A program made the translations under genes and the position numbers. Of a stretch of 64,000 nt of DNA, positions 18,042 to 26,644 are shown piece after piece; positions within the stretch are counted from its first letter, which is position 1; the number at the start of each line of letters is the position of its first letter. This DNA is from JAAXQD01 sp963790095 (GTDB taxonomy: Bacteria > Desulfobacterota > Desulfobacteria > Desulfobacterales > UBA11574): NCBI GenBank assembly GCA_963790095.1, contig CAWBNO010000012.1:190375-254374 (forward strand). The letters run 5' to 3'. Below the pieces are notes generated by a model. It was given only the letters and a program-made list of their open reading frames with translations. It was not told the origin of the DNA and made no database searches.

Positions 18042-18353
18042 ATGAGTGAAGACATCCACACAGAAATCGTTATCGGCCTTTCAGACGAAGAAAAAGATGA
18101 CCTTGAGGAAATGATAAAGACATTTAGAGAGGAACAATCTGAAGGACCGCCTATTTCAAGTATCGAAGATGTTCAGAAACAGATTGGATCCATTAGTGAA
18201 AACCTTGCCCAGCTTGGTGACATGTTGCTGAAATTCGATGAGAAAATGAAATCATTTTATGAAATAATTCATCTCTATTTTAAAAAAGACGAGATACTTA
18301 ACCGGCGCATAGACGACATCATAAAAATCATGAAAAGTCAAAGAAACCCTTAA
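18042..18353 (+). CDS. Small acidic helical protein in the AMIN/MinD cluster
   Basis: A 103-residue cytoplasmic protein from ATG 18042 (GGGG site eight bases before). It is strongly acidic at the N-terminus and helical throughout (IGLSDEEKDDLEEMIKTF, then LAQLGDMLLKFDEKMKSF), suggesting a coiled-coil partner protein. No family is recognised. It sits between the AMIN protein and the cNMP-PilZ protein in a tight operon. Confidence 0.65.
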   Translation: MSEDIHTEIVIGLSDEEKDDLEEMIKTFREEQSEGPPISSIEDVQKQIGSISENLAQLGDMLLKFDEKMKSFYEIIHLYFKKDEILNRRIDDIIKIMKSQRNP

Positions 18354-18367
18354 TTGGGAGGTGAATA

Positions 18368-19537
18368 ATGAACGACCGGATCGACAAACAGAACAGCATC
18401 GTCAATCGCATTGTTGATGGCTCTGTCAAGATCGATTCAGTCGCAGAGTTTGAAAGCCTACTCAAAGCTTTTCCAAATAATCCGTGGCTCCATAGAGCTT
18501 TTGCCGACCTTTTGAAACGAGAAAAATCGTTTTATGTTGCCGCCGATACATACAGGACATCCGCTGAACTTTTTATTGAAGCAGATATGACGTTGCAGTC
18601 TATTGTTTCCAAAATCCATGAATGGCGGATTTTTAAGCCTTCCTATCAGGAAAGGGAGACCTATTATTCAGCCCTTCAAAAATCCAAATCCAAAGAAACA
18701 GGGATTCAGCGCTTTTTCATAAAGATGACGCATCCTGAAATCATCGCATTTATGAGTGAGTTGGTGCCCCGGCATTTTCCTCCGGGCAGCATAATGAAAA
18801 AATTCGGTGATGAAGAAAAGAACCTCTATTTTGTTGTGTCCGGTGCTTTGGAAGAAACTATCTACCATCGTACAGAAAAAGGCGGAAGGGTCCAAAAAAA
18901 AACAACGAAAAATTTGGTGGAAAACGACTTTTTTGGTGAAATATATCCATTTGAGGAGGAAAACGTTTCCAGATCAACGATCGAAACAATTACTCGCGTT
19001 GAATTTGCAGAAATATCTAAATCAAGTTTGATGACGATTTGCAGAAAATATCCTAATGTTCAGCCTCTTGTCGAAAGACTGTACAAGAGCCGTTCGGAAT
19101 CCGATGAAAAAGGATTATCAAGAACAGTTCGAAAAAGAGTCAGGTATCAACTTCCGACCCAGGTGAATCTTAAAATTTTTCCAGATGAACCAGACAAAGC
19201 TCCTTTAGATGTAGACGGATTTACAGAAGATATATCATTAGATGGGGCCCGTGTTGTTTTGAGTAAGGATTTCGAGTTCGGTCATTTGGACACCTTGGCT
19301 GGTAAAAATGTTAAAATTCGGATATTTTTACCGGCTGCATTTGTGAGTCTTTCTATTTTGGGCACGACTGCCTGGAGCAAATCGATTTCTCTCCCAGGAA
19401 AAACAACTGCAGTGGTGGGCATCCAATTCAAAGATATGAACAATACGGATCGCAGGTTGTTGCAGAGCTACCATTATGGAACCGAAGGTGAGCAAAATCT
19501 GATCTGGAGCTTATGGGATTCGCTCATGGAGAAATAG
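18368..19537 (+). CDS. Cyclic nucleotide-binding and PilZ domain protein
   Basis: The 389-residue protein has a helical N-terminus (about 1-130, TPR-like start), a cNMP-binding beta-barrel (about 135-245, PGSIMKKFGDEEKNLYFVVSG, FFGEIYPF), and a PilZ domain (about 255-380) with RKRVRYQLP and EDISLDGARVVL, the R-x3-R and D/N-x-S-x2-G signatures of c-di-GMP binding. It could integrate c-di-GMP with a second nucleotide signal. GGGAGG precedes the ATG. It stands directly upstream of the first MinD-like ATPase, suggesting control of ATPase localisation or activity. Confidence 0.85.
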   Translation: MNDRIDKQNSIVNRIVDGSVKIDSVAEFESLLKAFPNNPWLHRAFADLLKREKSFYVAADTYRTSAELFIEADMTLQSIVSKIHEWRIFKPSYQERETYYSALQKSKSKETGIQRFFIKMTHPEIIAFMSELVPRHFPPGSIMKKFGDEEKNLYFVVSGALEETIYHRTEKGGRVQKKTTKNLVENDFFGEIYPFEEENVSRSTIETITRVEFAEISKSSLMTICRKYPNVQPLVERLYKSRSESDEKGLSRTVRKRVRYQLPTQVNLKIFPDEPDKAPLDVDGFTEDISLDGARVVLSKDFEFGHLDTLAGKNVKIRIFLPAAFVSLSILGTTAWSKSISLPGKTTAVVGIQFKDMNNTDRRLLQSYHYGTEGEQNLIWSLWDSLMEK

Positions 19538-19567
19538 ATCTTATTTTTTATATTGACAAGGGGTCAA

Positions 19568-20497
19568 ATGAGAGAATGGCAGGACACTGAAATGGAATCA
19601 ACCCCAACAATATGGGCTGTAGGCGGAGGAAAAGGTGGGGTTGGAAAGAGTGTCGTAAGTACGATCCTGGCCTTTTGGCTGGCCCGGAAGGGAAAACGGA
19701 CTGTACTTATAGACGCCGATTTAGGAGGTGCCAACCTCCATACTCTTTTGGGGATCAAAAGTCCGCCTCGAACTCTAATTGATTTTATTAACAGAAAATT
19801 TGGGTCATTAGAAGAAATTTGTATCGATACCGAGGCGAAAAACCTTCGCTTAATAAGTGGCTCCAGTGAAGTTCTTTCATTGGCGAATCCCCATTTTAGC
19901 CAAAAGGTAAAGCTCATCAATCACTTTACCAGATTGGATGCTGACTATGTGGTGATTGATCTTGGGGCTGGGACTTCTTTTAATGTTCTGGATTTCTTTC
20001 TTTCTGCCCATGAAAAAATTATGGTCCTTACTCCGGAGCCCACATCCATTCAGAATGCCTATATCTTTGTTCGTAATGCAGTTTACCGAAGGCTGAGCCG
20101 GCTTTCCAGTAAAAATCCATCCCTTCAAACCCTTGTAAAAATTGCCATGGATCCCAAAAATGAACTCCAAGTCCGAACAGTCAAAGAACTTTTACAGTTC
20201 ATTCAGGAGTCAGGCGGAAAAGATGTAGCAGAGCCTATTGAAAAAGAGATCGGAGCAATACGGCCGGCAGTGATTACCAATATGGTCAGGGATAACAAAG
20301 AAAAAAATGCAGGTCGTATTGTTCAGATTGTTGCTGAAAAGTATTTAATGATTCAATCCACAAATCTGGGCACCGTGTCTCATGATGGGCAGATTTTTTC
20401 AATGGTTTCCGATATGGTCTCTTTGTTAAAGCTGGACCAGTCAAGCCATGCTTTCACCAACATTAATGCAATTGTAACAAAGCTGTTGGGAGATTGA
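19568..20497 (+). CDS. MinD/FlhG-like ParA-family ATPase 1
   Basis: A deviant Walker A GGGKGGVGKS with signature lysine lies near residue 20, the A' motif LIDADLGGANLHTLLG near 50, and Walker B YVVIDLGAGT near 120. The LGGANLHTLLG and VVTPEP-like segments (VLTPEPTSIQNAY) are those of FlhG/FleN and related polar-number regulators rather than plasmid ParA. The start at 19568 follows AAGGGG by six bases; an upstream TTG at 19553 is less likely. The role would be ATP-driven positioning of an envelope assembly. A paralogue follows at 20662. Confidence 0.88.
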   Translation: MREWQDTEMESTPTIWAVGGGKGGVGKSVVSTILAFWLARKGKRTVLIDADLGGANLHTLLGIKSPPRTLIDFINRKFGSLEEICIDTEAKNLRLISGSSEVLSLANPHFSQKVKLINHFTRLDADYVVIDLGAGTSFNVLDFFLSAHEKIMVLTPEPTSIQNAYIFVRNAVYRRLSRLSSKNPSLQTLVKIAMDPKNELQVRTVKELLQFIQESGGKDVAEPIEKEIGAIRPAVITNMVRDNKEKNAGRIVQIVAEKYLMIQSTNLGTVSHDGQIFSMVSDMVSLLKLDQSSHAFTNINAIVTKLLGD

Positions 20498-20661
20498 GGG
20501 CACACACTTCTCATTCCATACTTTTTTGGGGTGATCTCGAATATAATTAATATGCATTCATGGAGCATCCTCGAGTTAAAGGACAGTAAACCGATTCCTT
20601 GATATCGCATTGAATATAACATTTATTGTGGCTCTCAATAAGAAAAGGAGAATAATTTCTA

Positions 20662-21618
20662 ATGCCGAAAATATATCCAATAGGCGGTGTAAAAGGGGGA
20701 GTTGGGAAAAGTTTTATCACTGCCAGCCTTGGGGCACTGTTTGCGAATCGGGGTAAAAAGGTTGTGTTGATTGATTTAGATTTGGGAGCCTCAAACCTCC
20801 ATACCCTGTTGGGGATTAAAGACCCTCAAAACGGATTAGATGGCTTTCTGAATAAAACAGTGAAAAATCTTGAAAGTGTGGCTTTTCCCACAAATATCCC
20901 AAATCTTTTTTGTATTAACTCGTTGCATTGTTCCATGGAAATTGCGAATCTGTTTTACGCTCAAAAGCTAAAAATAATAAACGCAATAAGAAACCTTCCT
21001 TTCGATTATATTTTACTGGACCTGGGGCCAGGGACAAATTTTAATACCCTTGATTTTTTCTTAACTTCCAACGAAGGAATTTTAGTATGTACTCCTGAAC
21101 CCACAGCAATCGAAAATTCCTTTCGCTTTTTTAAGACCGTCTATTTTAGAAAATTGAAACAGGTTTTAAAAAGGCACGCTTTTGAATCGGCGATCAAGAG
21201 CACTTCTATCAATTCAAATAATCTGGCATTTAAACAACCTGATATCATAGAAAATATTTTAAAATTTTATCCCGATAAAGAAAAGATTCTAAGAAAAAAA
21301 TTAAGTGAATTTAAAATCAAGTTTATTTTTAATCAGTTTCGCCAAAATTTAGATTCGAGACTTGGCGATCAATTTGAAACCATATGTAATAGGCATTTCT
21401 ATTCGCAATTTCAGTTCCTTGGAAATGTCAGCTATGATTGGCGAGTTTATGATTCGGTTCTTTCCAGAAAACTTTATGTCAATAAATATCCTTATACACA
21501 ACCATCCATCGATCTGAAAAAAATTGCAGACAAGATAACAAACAAAAGACCATCGGCATCATTGATATCAAGAACACAGCCGAAAGGTCTCAAATTATTT
21601 TCAAATATATTTTATTGA
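20662..21618 (+). CDS. MinD/FlhG-like ParA-family ATPase 2
   Basis: Walker A GGVKGGVGKS near residue 10, A' LIDLDLGASNLHTLLGI, and Walker B YILLDLGPGT. The domain order matches ATPase 1, but the sequence is more divergent and the DNA is markedly more AT-rich. The C-terminal third (FIFNQFRQNLDSRLGDQFE, LGNVSYDWRVYDSVLSRK) corresponds to the FlhG-like regulatory part. Tandem paralogues could form heterodimers or act at opposite poles. A strong AAGGAG ribosome-binding site precedes it. Confidence 0.87.
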   Translation: MPKIYPIGGVKGGVGKSFITASLGALFANRGKKVVLIDLDLGASNLHTLLGIKDPQNGLDGFLNKTVKNLESVAFPTNIPNLFCINSLHCSMEIANLFYAQKLKIINAIRNLPFDYILLDLGPGTNFNTLDFFLTSNEGILVCTPEPTAIENSFRFFKTVYFRKLKQVLKRHAFESAIKSTSINSNNLAFKQPDIIENILKFYPDKEKILRKKLSEFKIKFIFNQFRQNLDSRLGDQFETICNRHFYSQFQFLGNVSYDWRVYDSVLSRKLYVNKYPYTQPSIDLKKIADKITNKRPSASLISRTQPKGLKLFSNIFY

Positions 21619-21685
21619 AAATGAAAGAAATAAGAGCATCAGGATTCCTTTTTCTTTGAAATAACCGATAGAAAGGAGGGCAATC

Positions 21686-22000
21686 ATGTCAGAAATGAAG
21701 ATAGGGTATAGTGGTAAATACCCATATGTTGAAATTAACTTTTCCTTGAATGAGGAAGGGGAAGATTACAGCATTAAATTGCCCATGTCAAAAATGTGGT
21801 ATAAAGACATCATTTACGAAATTGAAAAAGTTGCGGAAGAAGAAAAAAAGCAAGCAGAAAAACATTTGCACGAAGATAACAGAAAAATGATGACCCACTG
21901 CTTTGATATGTATTTAAAATTAATGGAAATTGGTAAAGAATTAAGAAGAGATGTTGAGATGAAATCTGAGGGTGTTGGATTGGGTGAAGAGTCTGGATGA
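21686..22000 (+). CDS. Small charged protein in the MinD cluster
   Basis: A 104-residue cytoplasmic protein, unrecognised. It begins with a beta-like segment (KIGYSGKYPYVEINFSLNEE), followed by a long Glu/Lys-rich helix (IYEIEKVAEEEKKQAEKHL). An excellent AAGGAGG site precedes the ATG. Its position between MinD-like ATPase 2 and the ExeA-like ATPase suggests an adaptor. Confidence 0.65.
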   Translation: MSEMKIGYSGKYPYVEINFSLNEEGEDYSIKLPMSKMWYKDIIYEIEKVAEEEKKQAEKHLHEDNRKMMTHCFDMYLKLMEIGKELRRDVEMKSEGVGLGEESG

Positions 22001-22213
22001 TTGTGGAAGTACTTTGTGATATAGGACAGGACAGTCGAAAACACGAAAATTTCAAATATCAGGCTTGTAAACAACCGATATTATTATGTCCGGATGGTAT
22101 AAATGCTACAGCATAATGCCCTGACTCATTCATGGTTTTGATCATATGTGATTCAAAGACTGTGCGGCAATGAATATCGCTGTGAGGGGTAGGAGTTTAA
22201 AAAGCAAAAAATA

Positions 22214-23788
22214 ATGTACCTTGAACACTACAATTTAAAAGAAATGCCTTTTCAGATAGGCACGGATCCAAAATTTGTCTGGCTTGGAGAAAAACATCAA
22301 GAGGCCCTTGCCTTTTTGAAGTATGGTGCACTCTACAACAGGGGATTTGTCCTTATTACAGGCGACCTCGGAACAGGAAAAACAACACTCGTCAATGCAT
22401 TGATCGACCGTTTTGGCAAAGACATTATAGTGGCGAACGTTGCTAATCCCATTGTGGAAAAGTCGGACTTTCTCAACTGTATTGCGAATGAATTCAATAT
22501 GGATATGAAGTCTGGAGACAAAGACGATTTTTTAATACAGTTCAGTCGCTTTTTGAACAATTGCGACTCAGAAAATAAAAAAGTATTACTTGTAATTGAT
22601 GAAGCACATAGACTGAGGCAAGAACTTCTCGATTTGGTGCAACTTTTATCAAATATAAAACGGGAGGATAAAGAACTTCTAAATGTAATGTTTGTCGGGG
22701 AGAATGAATTTATTGATATTATTTCCAATAAAAAGAATCTGGCTTTAAAACAGAAAATTACGATAAACTTCCACATTAATCCTTTGAGACGTTCTGAAAT
22801 ATGTGAATATATTCTTCATCGTCTTAATATTGCAGGAAGTATTAAAAGTATTTTTACTGCAAGCGCAATTGGTTCAATTTTCTCTTTTTCTAAAGGGCAT
22901 CCTCGTTTGATAAACATCATGTGTGATCATGCATTATTGGCAGGATTTGTTAAAGGTGTAAACACAATAAATGAAGAAATTATAAAAGAATGCGCGGATG
23001 AGCTTCACTTATGGACTGAAAAGATCGATGATGATGGAAAAGAGCAGGGGACTTTAAAAAAAATAAAACATGACGTTGCAGGAAAACCTACATTTAAATT
23101 CACAGGAAAAAAAGTTAAAATAATGGGTTTTTCGGTGTTGGCGTTAATTTTCCTCAGCATTTTATGTTACCCGGGTAAATTTGTCGAATATGTAAGTAAG
23201 GCCGAGAGATATTTAAAAGAAAGCTCAAACGACCAAGCTAAATTAACATCCAAAGACGTGCCCCAGATAAAGGACGCGGATAAAGCTATAAGCCCTGTTG
23301 GCCAAGATACAAAAAATTTCCATGAAACGATATCCGAGTTGCAACAAAAGCAGCCAGATGTTACCCGTTTGGCTCCGACTCAAGAGCCGTTGAATGAAGA
23401 AAGACAAGGCGATTTTCAACCGACGACATCGATTCTTGTCAAAGAAACTAAGTTAAACGGATCTGAGGAGGAAATACAACATGGTTTATACACCATACAT
23501 CTGCATTATACGAGTGAAGAAAATAAAGAACTAATGGAGAAGCTTGCTTTTTCACTTAAAAATGAAGGATTTAAGGTAGTTGGGATAGAAAAGGTTGATT
23601 ATCAAAATAGTGATATTCGATACTTCCATAAAGATGATAAAGCGGGCGCATTCATTATAAAGAAGCACTTAACACAGTTTATTACTCCCTTTCCTAATCT
23701 TAAAAATACAAATATTAAAATCAAGAATTTGAGTAAAAAATATCCGAATGCGCCTAAAGGTTCGATTGAACTCTGGTTAAATTTTTAA
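22214..23788 (+). CDS. ExeA/GspA-like AAA ATPase with transmembrane segment and periplasmic tail
   Basis: The N-terminal half is an AAA_22-type ATPase opening MYLEHYNLKEMPFQIGTDP, with Walker A GDLGTGKTT (about residue 52) and Walker B LLVIDEAHRL (about 130). A single transmembrane helix lies near residues 300-320 (IMGFSVLALIFLSILCY), and a periplasmic tail of about 200 residues follows, ending in a SPOR-like beta/alpha segment. This is the layout of ExeA/GspA ATPases, which place secretion or exosortase-linked machinery through the peptidoglycan. It fits a shared envelope-positioning role with the MinD-like pair. Composition is AT-rich. Confidence 0.85.
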   Translation: MYLEHYNLKEMPFQIGTDPKFVWLGEKHQEALAFLKYGALYNRGFVLITGDLGTGKTTLVNALIDRFGKDIIVANVANPIVEKSDFLNCIANEFNMDMKSGDKDDFLIQFSRFLNNCDSENKKVLLVIDEAHRLRQELLDLVQLLSNIKREDKELLNVMFVGENEFIDIISNKKNLALKQKITINFHINPLRRSEICEYILHRLNIAGSIKSIFTASAIGSIFSFSKGHPRLINIMCDHALLAGFVKGVNTINEEIIKECADELHLWTEKIDDDGKEQGTLKKIKHDVAGKPTFKFTGKKVKIMGFSVLALIFLSILCYPGKFVEYVSKAERYLKESSNDQAKLTSKDVPQIKDADKAISPVGQDTKNFHETISELQQKQPDVTRLAPTQEPLNEERQGDFQPTTSILVKETKLNGSEEEIQHGLYTIHLHYTSEENKELMEKLAFSLKNEGFKVVGIEKVDYQNSDIRYFHKDDKAGAFIIKKHLTQFITPFPNLKNTNIKIKNLSKKYPNAPKGSIELWLNF

Positions 23789-24170
23789 TTAATCTTTACC
23801 TAAGCTGAAGGTCCCAGCTTTCTATGCGGCTAAATGAGTGCATATTTTTCACCGCCCATTCGCTTCGCTCATTCGAGGCACAGAGTTCACGGAGATGAAT
23901 ATATTTCCCATCGTCGCTGAGAGAACGACGATGGGAAAAACCTCAGCAGCGTACGCTGCATAAACGACAAAAGCCATAAATTCTTTGGTTATAGGGTGTA
24001 AATACGGGTGATTTATTACCCGAAGGGTTGAGTCATTTTGCTTTTCGGCGTCTCAGCGAAAAGCAAAAAATACCAAAAACTCTGCGCTACTGCGGTGAGT
24101 AATTTTTTATAAAGACCCTTCTGTGGTCACCATCATACCGCCCCTTTTGGGGGTTTTTAGGTGCTTGATT
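23789..24170. other. Intergenic region with a perfect 13-bp palindrome
   Basis: TTTCCCATCGTCG (23904-23916) and its exact complement (23926-23938) form a strong hairpin with a nine-base loop. No T tract follows on either strand, so it is not a standard terminator. Short imperfect repeats (GCGCTACTGCGGTGAG, CATTCGCTTCGCTCATTCG) surround it. No gene is seen. Confidence 0.5.
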
Positions 24171-24452
24171 ATGGGAAAAACGCATGAAGCCCTTAAAAGA
24201 GCAGAAGATCAGTACAAGGAGCACCAAATTAGGGTTTCAAAGGAACCCTTTCAGAAAGAATTTGGAAGCACTCAGGGACGAGCCTCGGTCAGAAAATATA
24301 TGGAACGCTACGGGGATTTTAAAAACGATTTGTTTGCCCAAAATTCTGATGGATCCATAAAAAGCGTTCTGTTTATTAAAACCTTTAAGGGGGAAGAATC
24401 CACGGATCACGCTATTAAATTTGCGACCTCATTAGTTAGTTTCCATCCATAA
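24171..24452 (+). pseudogene. Truncated polysaccharide tyrosine kinase (CpsD/BY-kinase) N-terminus
   Basis: MGKTHEALKRAEDQYKEHQ and the later SVLFIKTFKGEESTDHAIKF segment correspond to the start of CpsD/CapB-type bacterial tyrosine kinases that control exopolysaccharide export. In intact members the second part is the Walker A region (typically GEGKST), here already degraded to GEESTDH. The frame ends in SFHP because it runs into the family 1 palindromic element at 24433. The kinase core is absent. Together with the ExeA-like gene this hints that the cluster once adjoined a polysaccharide locus. Confidence 0.72.
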
Positions 24453-24525
24453 ATGGCGCTTTTTCCGCCCAACAGTGTTCCCCGCGGGCTTCCGGCTTTG
24501 GCGCACGCTCAGTACCCTTCCGTCG
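24433..24525. mobile_element. MITE-like element family 1, left half
   Basis: TAGTTTCCATCCATAA starts at 24433 and is followed by about 80 bases similar to the left half of the complete element at 13358-13537. The right half is missing. Its insertion truncates the tyrosine kinase frame. Confidence 0.65.
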
Positions 24526-24527
24526 CA

Positions 24528-24605
24528 AACCTTTGAATCCTTGACCCCTGGAATCCTTGGACCCTCTTCTCCGACTCAATTGGAGAAGAACCATATTTTT
24601 TAAAG
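24528..24605. repeat. Dispersed repeat family 3 with TTCTCC hairpin
   Basis: This stretch, including CCCTCTTCTCCGACTCAATT and GGAGAAGAACCATATTT, matches the reverse complement of 31698-31775 with few changes. A hairpin TTCTCC...GGAGAA forms its core. Together with family 1 fragments, these inverted copies bracket the 24.5-33.4 kb accessory stretch. Positions 24606-24882 hold no gene and are very AT-rich. Confidence 0.6.
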
Positions 24606-24882
24606 ACAGTGGTCAACGTTGATACCCATTATTCCCTTCTAAACATAGCCCTTGACATTTTAATTTTTCCTTAATAATCATGGAAAAATATCTTCCAATT
24701 TAATTTATTATGATAGTCAAACATTATACTGTAGCATAGACATTTTTTCCTCTTAATATAGTCTTGTTTTTTAATCTTAATACCTGATTGCCGGATAGTT
24801 CTTAATCCGGGATATTCAATTTCATTACTCCCAGTTTCCAAAATTCAATTTTTAATTATACTGAAGATAAAGGGTTTGATAA

Positions 24883-25263
24883 ATGGGCGTTGAACGGAGA
24901 AAATATGTACGGTTTTTAGGACAGGATAATTCATTTGCTGCATTAAGAGTTGGGTTTAGAAAAGTAGGGAGAATTAATGATATCAGTATAAATGGACTCG
25001 CTTTTTCGTATTTAAGCGAGACCGTTGGAGGTGGTTCAGATCGTCCTTTAATTCAGGTCGATATTTTTACTTCAGGAAACAATTTCCACCTTCCCAATAT
25101 ACCATGCAAGATCGTGTATGACATTCAGGACCCTAAATCCGGAAAATATATCGATCTCATGACGTGCCGGTGTGGTTTGAAATTTAATGAGCCCACTAAA
25201 AGTCAATCAAAACAATTGGAATTGTTTATAAAAAATTACACAACAAAGATTTTATCATCATAA
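24883..25263 (+). CDS. PilZ-domain protein
   Basis: The 126-residue protein opens with ERRKYVRF, the R-x3-R-type c-di-GMP contact, followed by NDISINGLAFSY, the D-x-S-x2-G signature, and a beta-barrel ending in CRCGLKFNE. It is a stand-alone PilZ receptor. It may serve the upstream MinD/ExeA cluster, from which it is separated by repeats. Confidence 0.82.
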   Translation: MGVERRKYVRFLGQDNSFAALRVGFRKVGRINDISINGLAFSYLSETVGGGSDRPLIQVDIFTSGNNFHLPNIPCKIVYDIQDPKSGKYIDLMTCRCGLKFNEPTKSQSKQLELFIKNYTTKILSS

Positions 25264-25661
25264 TCTTTAATCAATAGCGTTCAATTAACAGGGCAAACTG
25301 GGACTGTTGCAACATTAGGGCATATTCTCTTTGAACCGCATATTTAACCTAATAAAAGATTGCGATTTCGGTTTGGAACCAGCATCGAGAACATTTTTAA
25401 AAGATTCTCAAAAGATAATTGTTGGTGATTGATAAATTTTTTAACTTTCGAACAAAACGAAGAGAAATAAAGAAAAACAACGATCGTTAATTTATCGACC
25501 AACGCAAAATCCAATGGTTACAGCCTTTAACGTCGACCTTGCCTTTCTCTTTTATGTGTACCCCGAATGTGTACTTTTACCCGAAAAATTGCAAAATACA
25601 CATAAATGGCACACTATTTCCACAGACTATTTTAAGGTAAGCTGTTTTTTCTCTTTATCTT
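25264..25661. other. Intergenic region with inverted and direct repeats
   Basis: TTTATGTGTA (25551-25560) and its exact complement TACACATAAA (25597-25606) form a 10-bp inverted repeat. ATGTGTAC occurs twice between them, and again as GTGTGTAC at about 25664. These may be regulator sites for the RNA candidate that follows. No gene is seen. Confidence 0.4.
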
Positions 25662-25816
25662 AGGTGTGTACGAATATGTTGAGAAAGCAAGCTGTCTGCC
25701 TCGCACGCCGGTAGTTGGGGTTCTATTCCTCCTGTGATGACCAAGTAAATACAGGAGGGTTACCTTCTGGATACAAAATACCTTCAGAGATGTCTTTCTG
25801 AGGGTATTTTTTTTGG
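25662..25816 (+). ncRNA. Structured RNA candidate with a degenerate tRNA-Ala-like part
   Basis: Positions 25685-25743 resemble the anticodon and T arms of a tRNA-Ala (GCCTCGCACGCCGG and GGGGTTCTATTCCTC) and even end in CCA, but the acceptor and D arms do not pair. CCTCCTGT (25728-25735) can instead pair with ACAGGAGG (25751-25758). A strong terminator closes the unit. It is a pseudo-tRNA from a mobile element or another structured RNA. Confidence 0.35.
25777..25814 (+). terminator. Intrinsic terminator
   Basis: AATACCTTCAGA (25777-25788) pairs with TCTGAGGGTATT (25797-25808) over 12 bp with one G-U, followed by eight T. It ends whatever is transcribed rightward from about 25.6 kb. Confidence 0.82.
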
Positions 25817-25941
25817 AGACTGAATGATCTTTGCGGACAGCGTGCTGAATAAGGGTATCATAACAAGAAATTTTCACATTAAAACACTTAAAAACATGAA
25901 CAATGTGGGGACAGGATGGGGACAATTAAGGAAATGAAAAC

Positions 25942-25970
25942 AAAAAAGAGTTATGGTGATGATCATAACC
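25942..25970 (-). terminator. Intrinsic terminator of tRNA-Arg
   Basis: On the minus strand GGTTATG pairs with CATAAC around an eight-base loop and is followed by TCTTTTTTG, a dozen bases after the tRNA 3' end. Confidence 0.65.
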
Positions 25971-25982
25971 CCCTTAAATCAT

Positions 25983-26058
25983 TGGTGCCCCCGGCAAGAA
26001 TCGAACTTGCGGCACATGGATTAGGAATCCATTGCTCTATCCACTGAGCTACGGGGGC
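25983..26058 (-). tRNA. tRNA-Arg (anticodon CCT)
   Basis: The acceptor stem GCCCCCG pairs with CGGGGGC, the anticodon loop is TTCCTAA (anticodon CCT, arginine), and CCA is encoded. The 5' half of this gene, from acceptor to anticodon loop, is duplicated at 33438-33472 with a single change. Confidence 0.95.
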
Positions 26059-26249
26059 TAGATAAATATTTAAAATAATTATAAATAAAGATAGGCAGAG
26101 CAATGGACAATTAATCCATTGCTCATTGATCCGCTAAGGTTTTGATAAATGTTTTTCACAAAAATGATATTTTGTAAATATTTAGTTTAATACTTCCAAA
26201 GTTTTTTTCCTTAATCAAAGATAAAGAAGATACTGTTAAAATAAATGTG

Positions 26250-26278
26250 TTGACAATATGTCAGATGTGACATATTGT
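26250..26278 (+). promoter_or_regulatory. Promoter with palindromic operator of the toxin-antitoxin operon
   Basis: TTGACA (26250-26255) and TATTGT (26273-26278) are 17 bases apart. A perfect palindrome CAATATGTCA-GATG-TGACATATTG (26254-26277) fills the spacer and both boxes, the layout of an antitoxin-bound autorepression operator. The predicted start site coincides with the toxin ATG at 26285. Confidence 0.8.
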
Positions 26279-26284
26279 TGCCAT

Positions 26285-26644
26285 ATGAGTCCAAAAGACA
26301 AACCGCTTGTATGGATGCATGGTGAGATTACGACGCCCCCCTTTACCGAAAACGCTCGAATAGAAGCGGGATATTTGTTGCGGCAAATCCAAAAAGGAAT
26401 AAAGTTATCACTGCCGCAGTCACGCCCAATGCCGTCCATAGGAACACAGTGTTATGAATTGAGAATAAACGATAAGAATCTGACGTGGCGAATAATCTAC
26501 CGAATATTCGCCGACGCGATATTAATTCTGGAGATTTTTGAAAAGAAGACAAACAAAACCCCAAAATCGATTATTGATGTCTGCAAACAAAGAATCAAAC
26601 GTTATGAAACAGATGTCAAAAAGGTAAAAAAGAAAAATGAATAA
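26285..26644 (+). CDS. HigB/Gp49-like RelE-superfamily toxin
   Basis: The 119-residue basic protein has the phage Gp49/HigB-type pattern (HGEITTPPFTENARIEAGYLL, then CYELRINDKNLTWRIIYRIF, the basic RNase core). Such toxins cleave mRNA on the ribosome. The ATG at 26285 lies at the expected transcription start, so the message may be leaderless; an upstream frame start at 26258 lies inside the promoter. The coding sequence overlaps the antitoxin start by eight bases. The Lys-rich tail may aid RNA binding. Confidence 0.85.
   Translation: MSPKDKPLVWMHGEITTPPFTENARIEAGYLLRQIQKGIKLSLPQSRPMPSIGTQCYELRINDKNLTWRIIYRIFADAILILEIFEKKTNKTPKSIIDVCKQRIKRYETDVKKVKKKNE

Noticed and set aside
25632..25925. Leftward 97-residue frame over the tRNA-like stretch
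   Set aside because: It reads antisense through the tRNA-like arms and terminator, the usual pattern of false frames over tRNA-like DNA.
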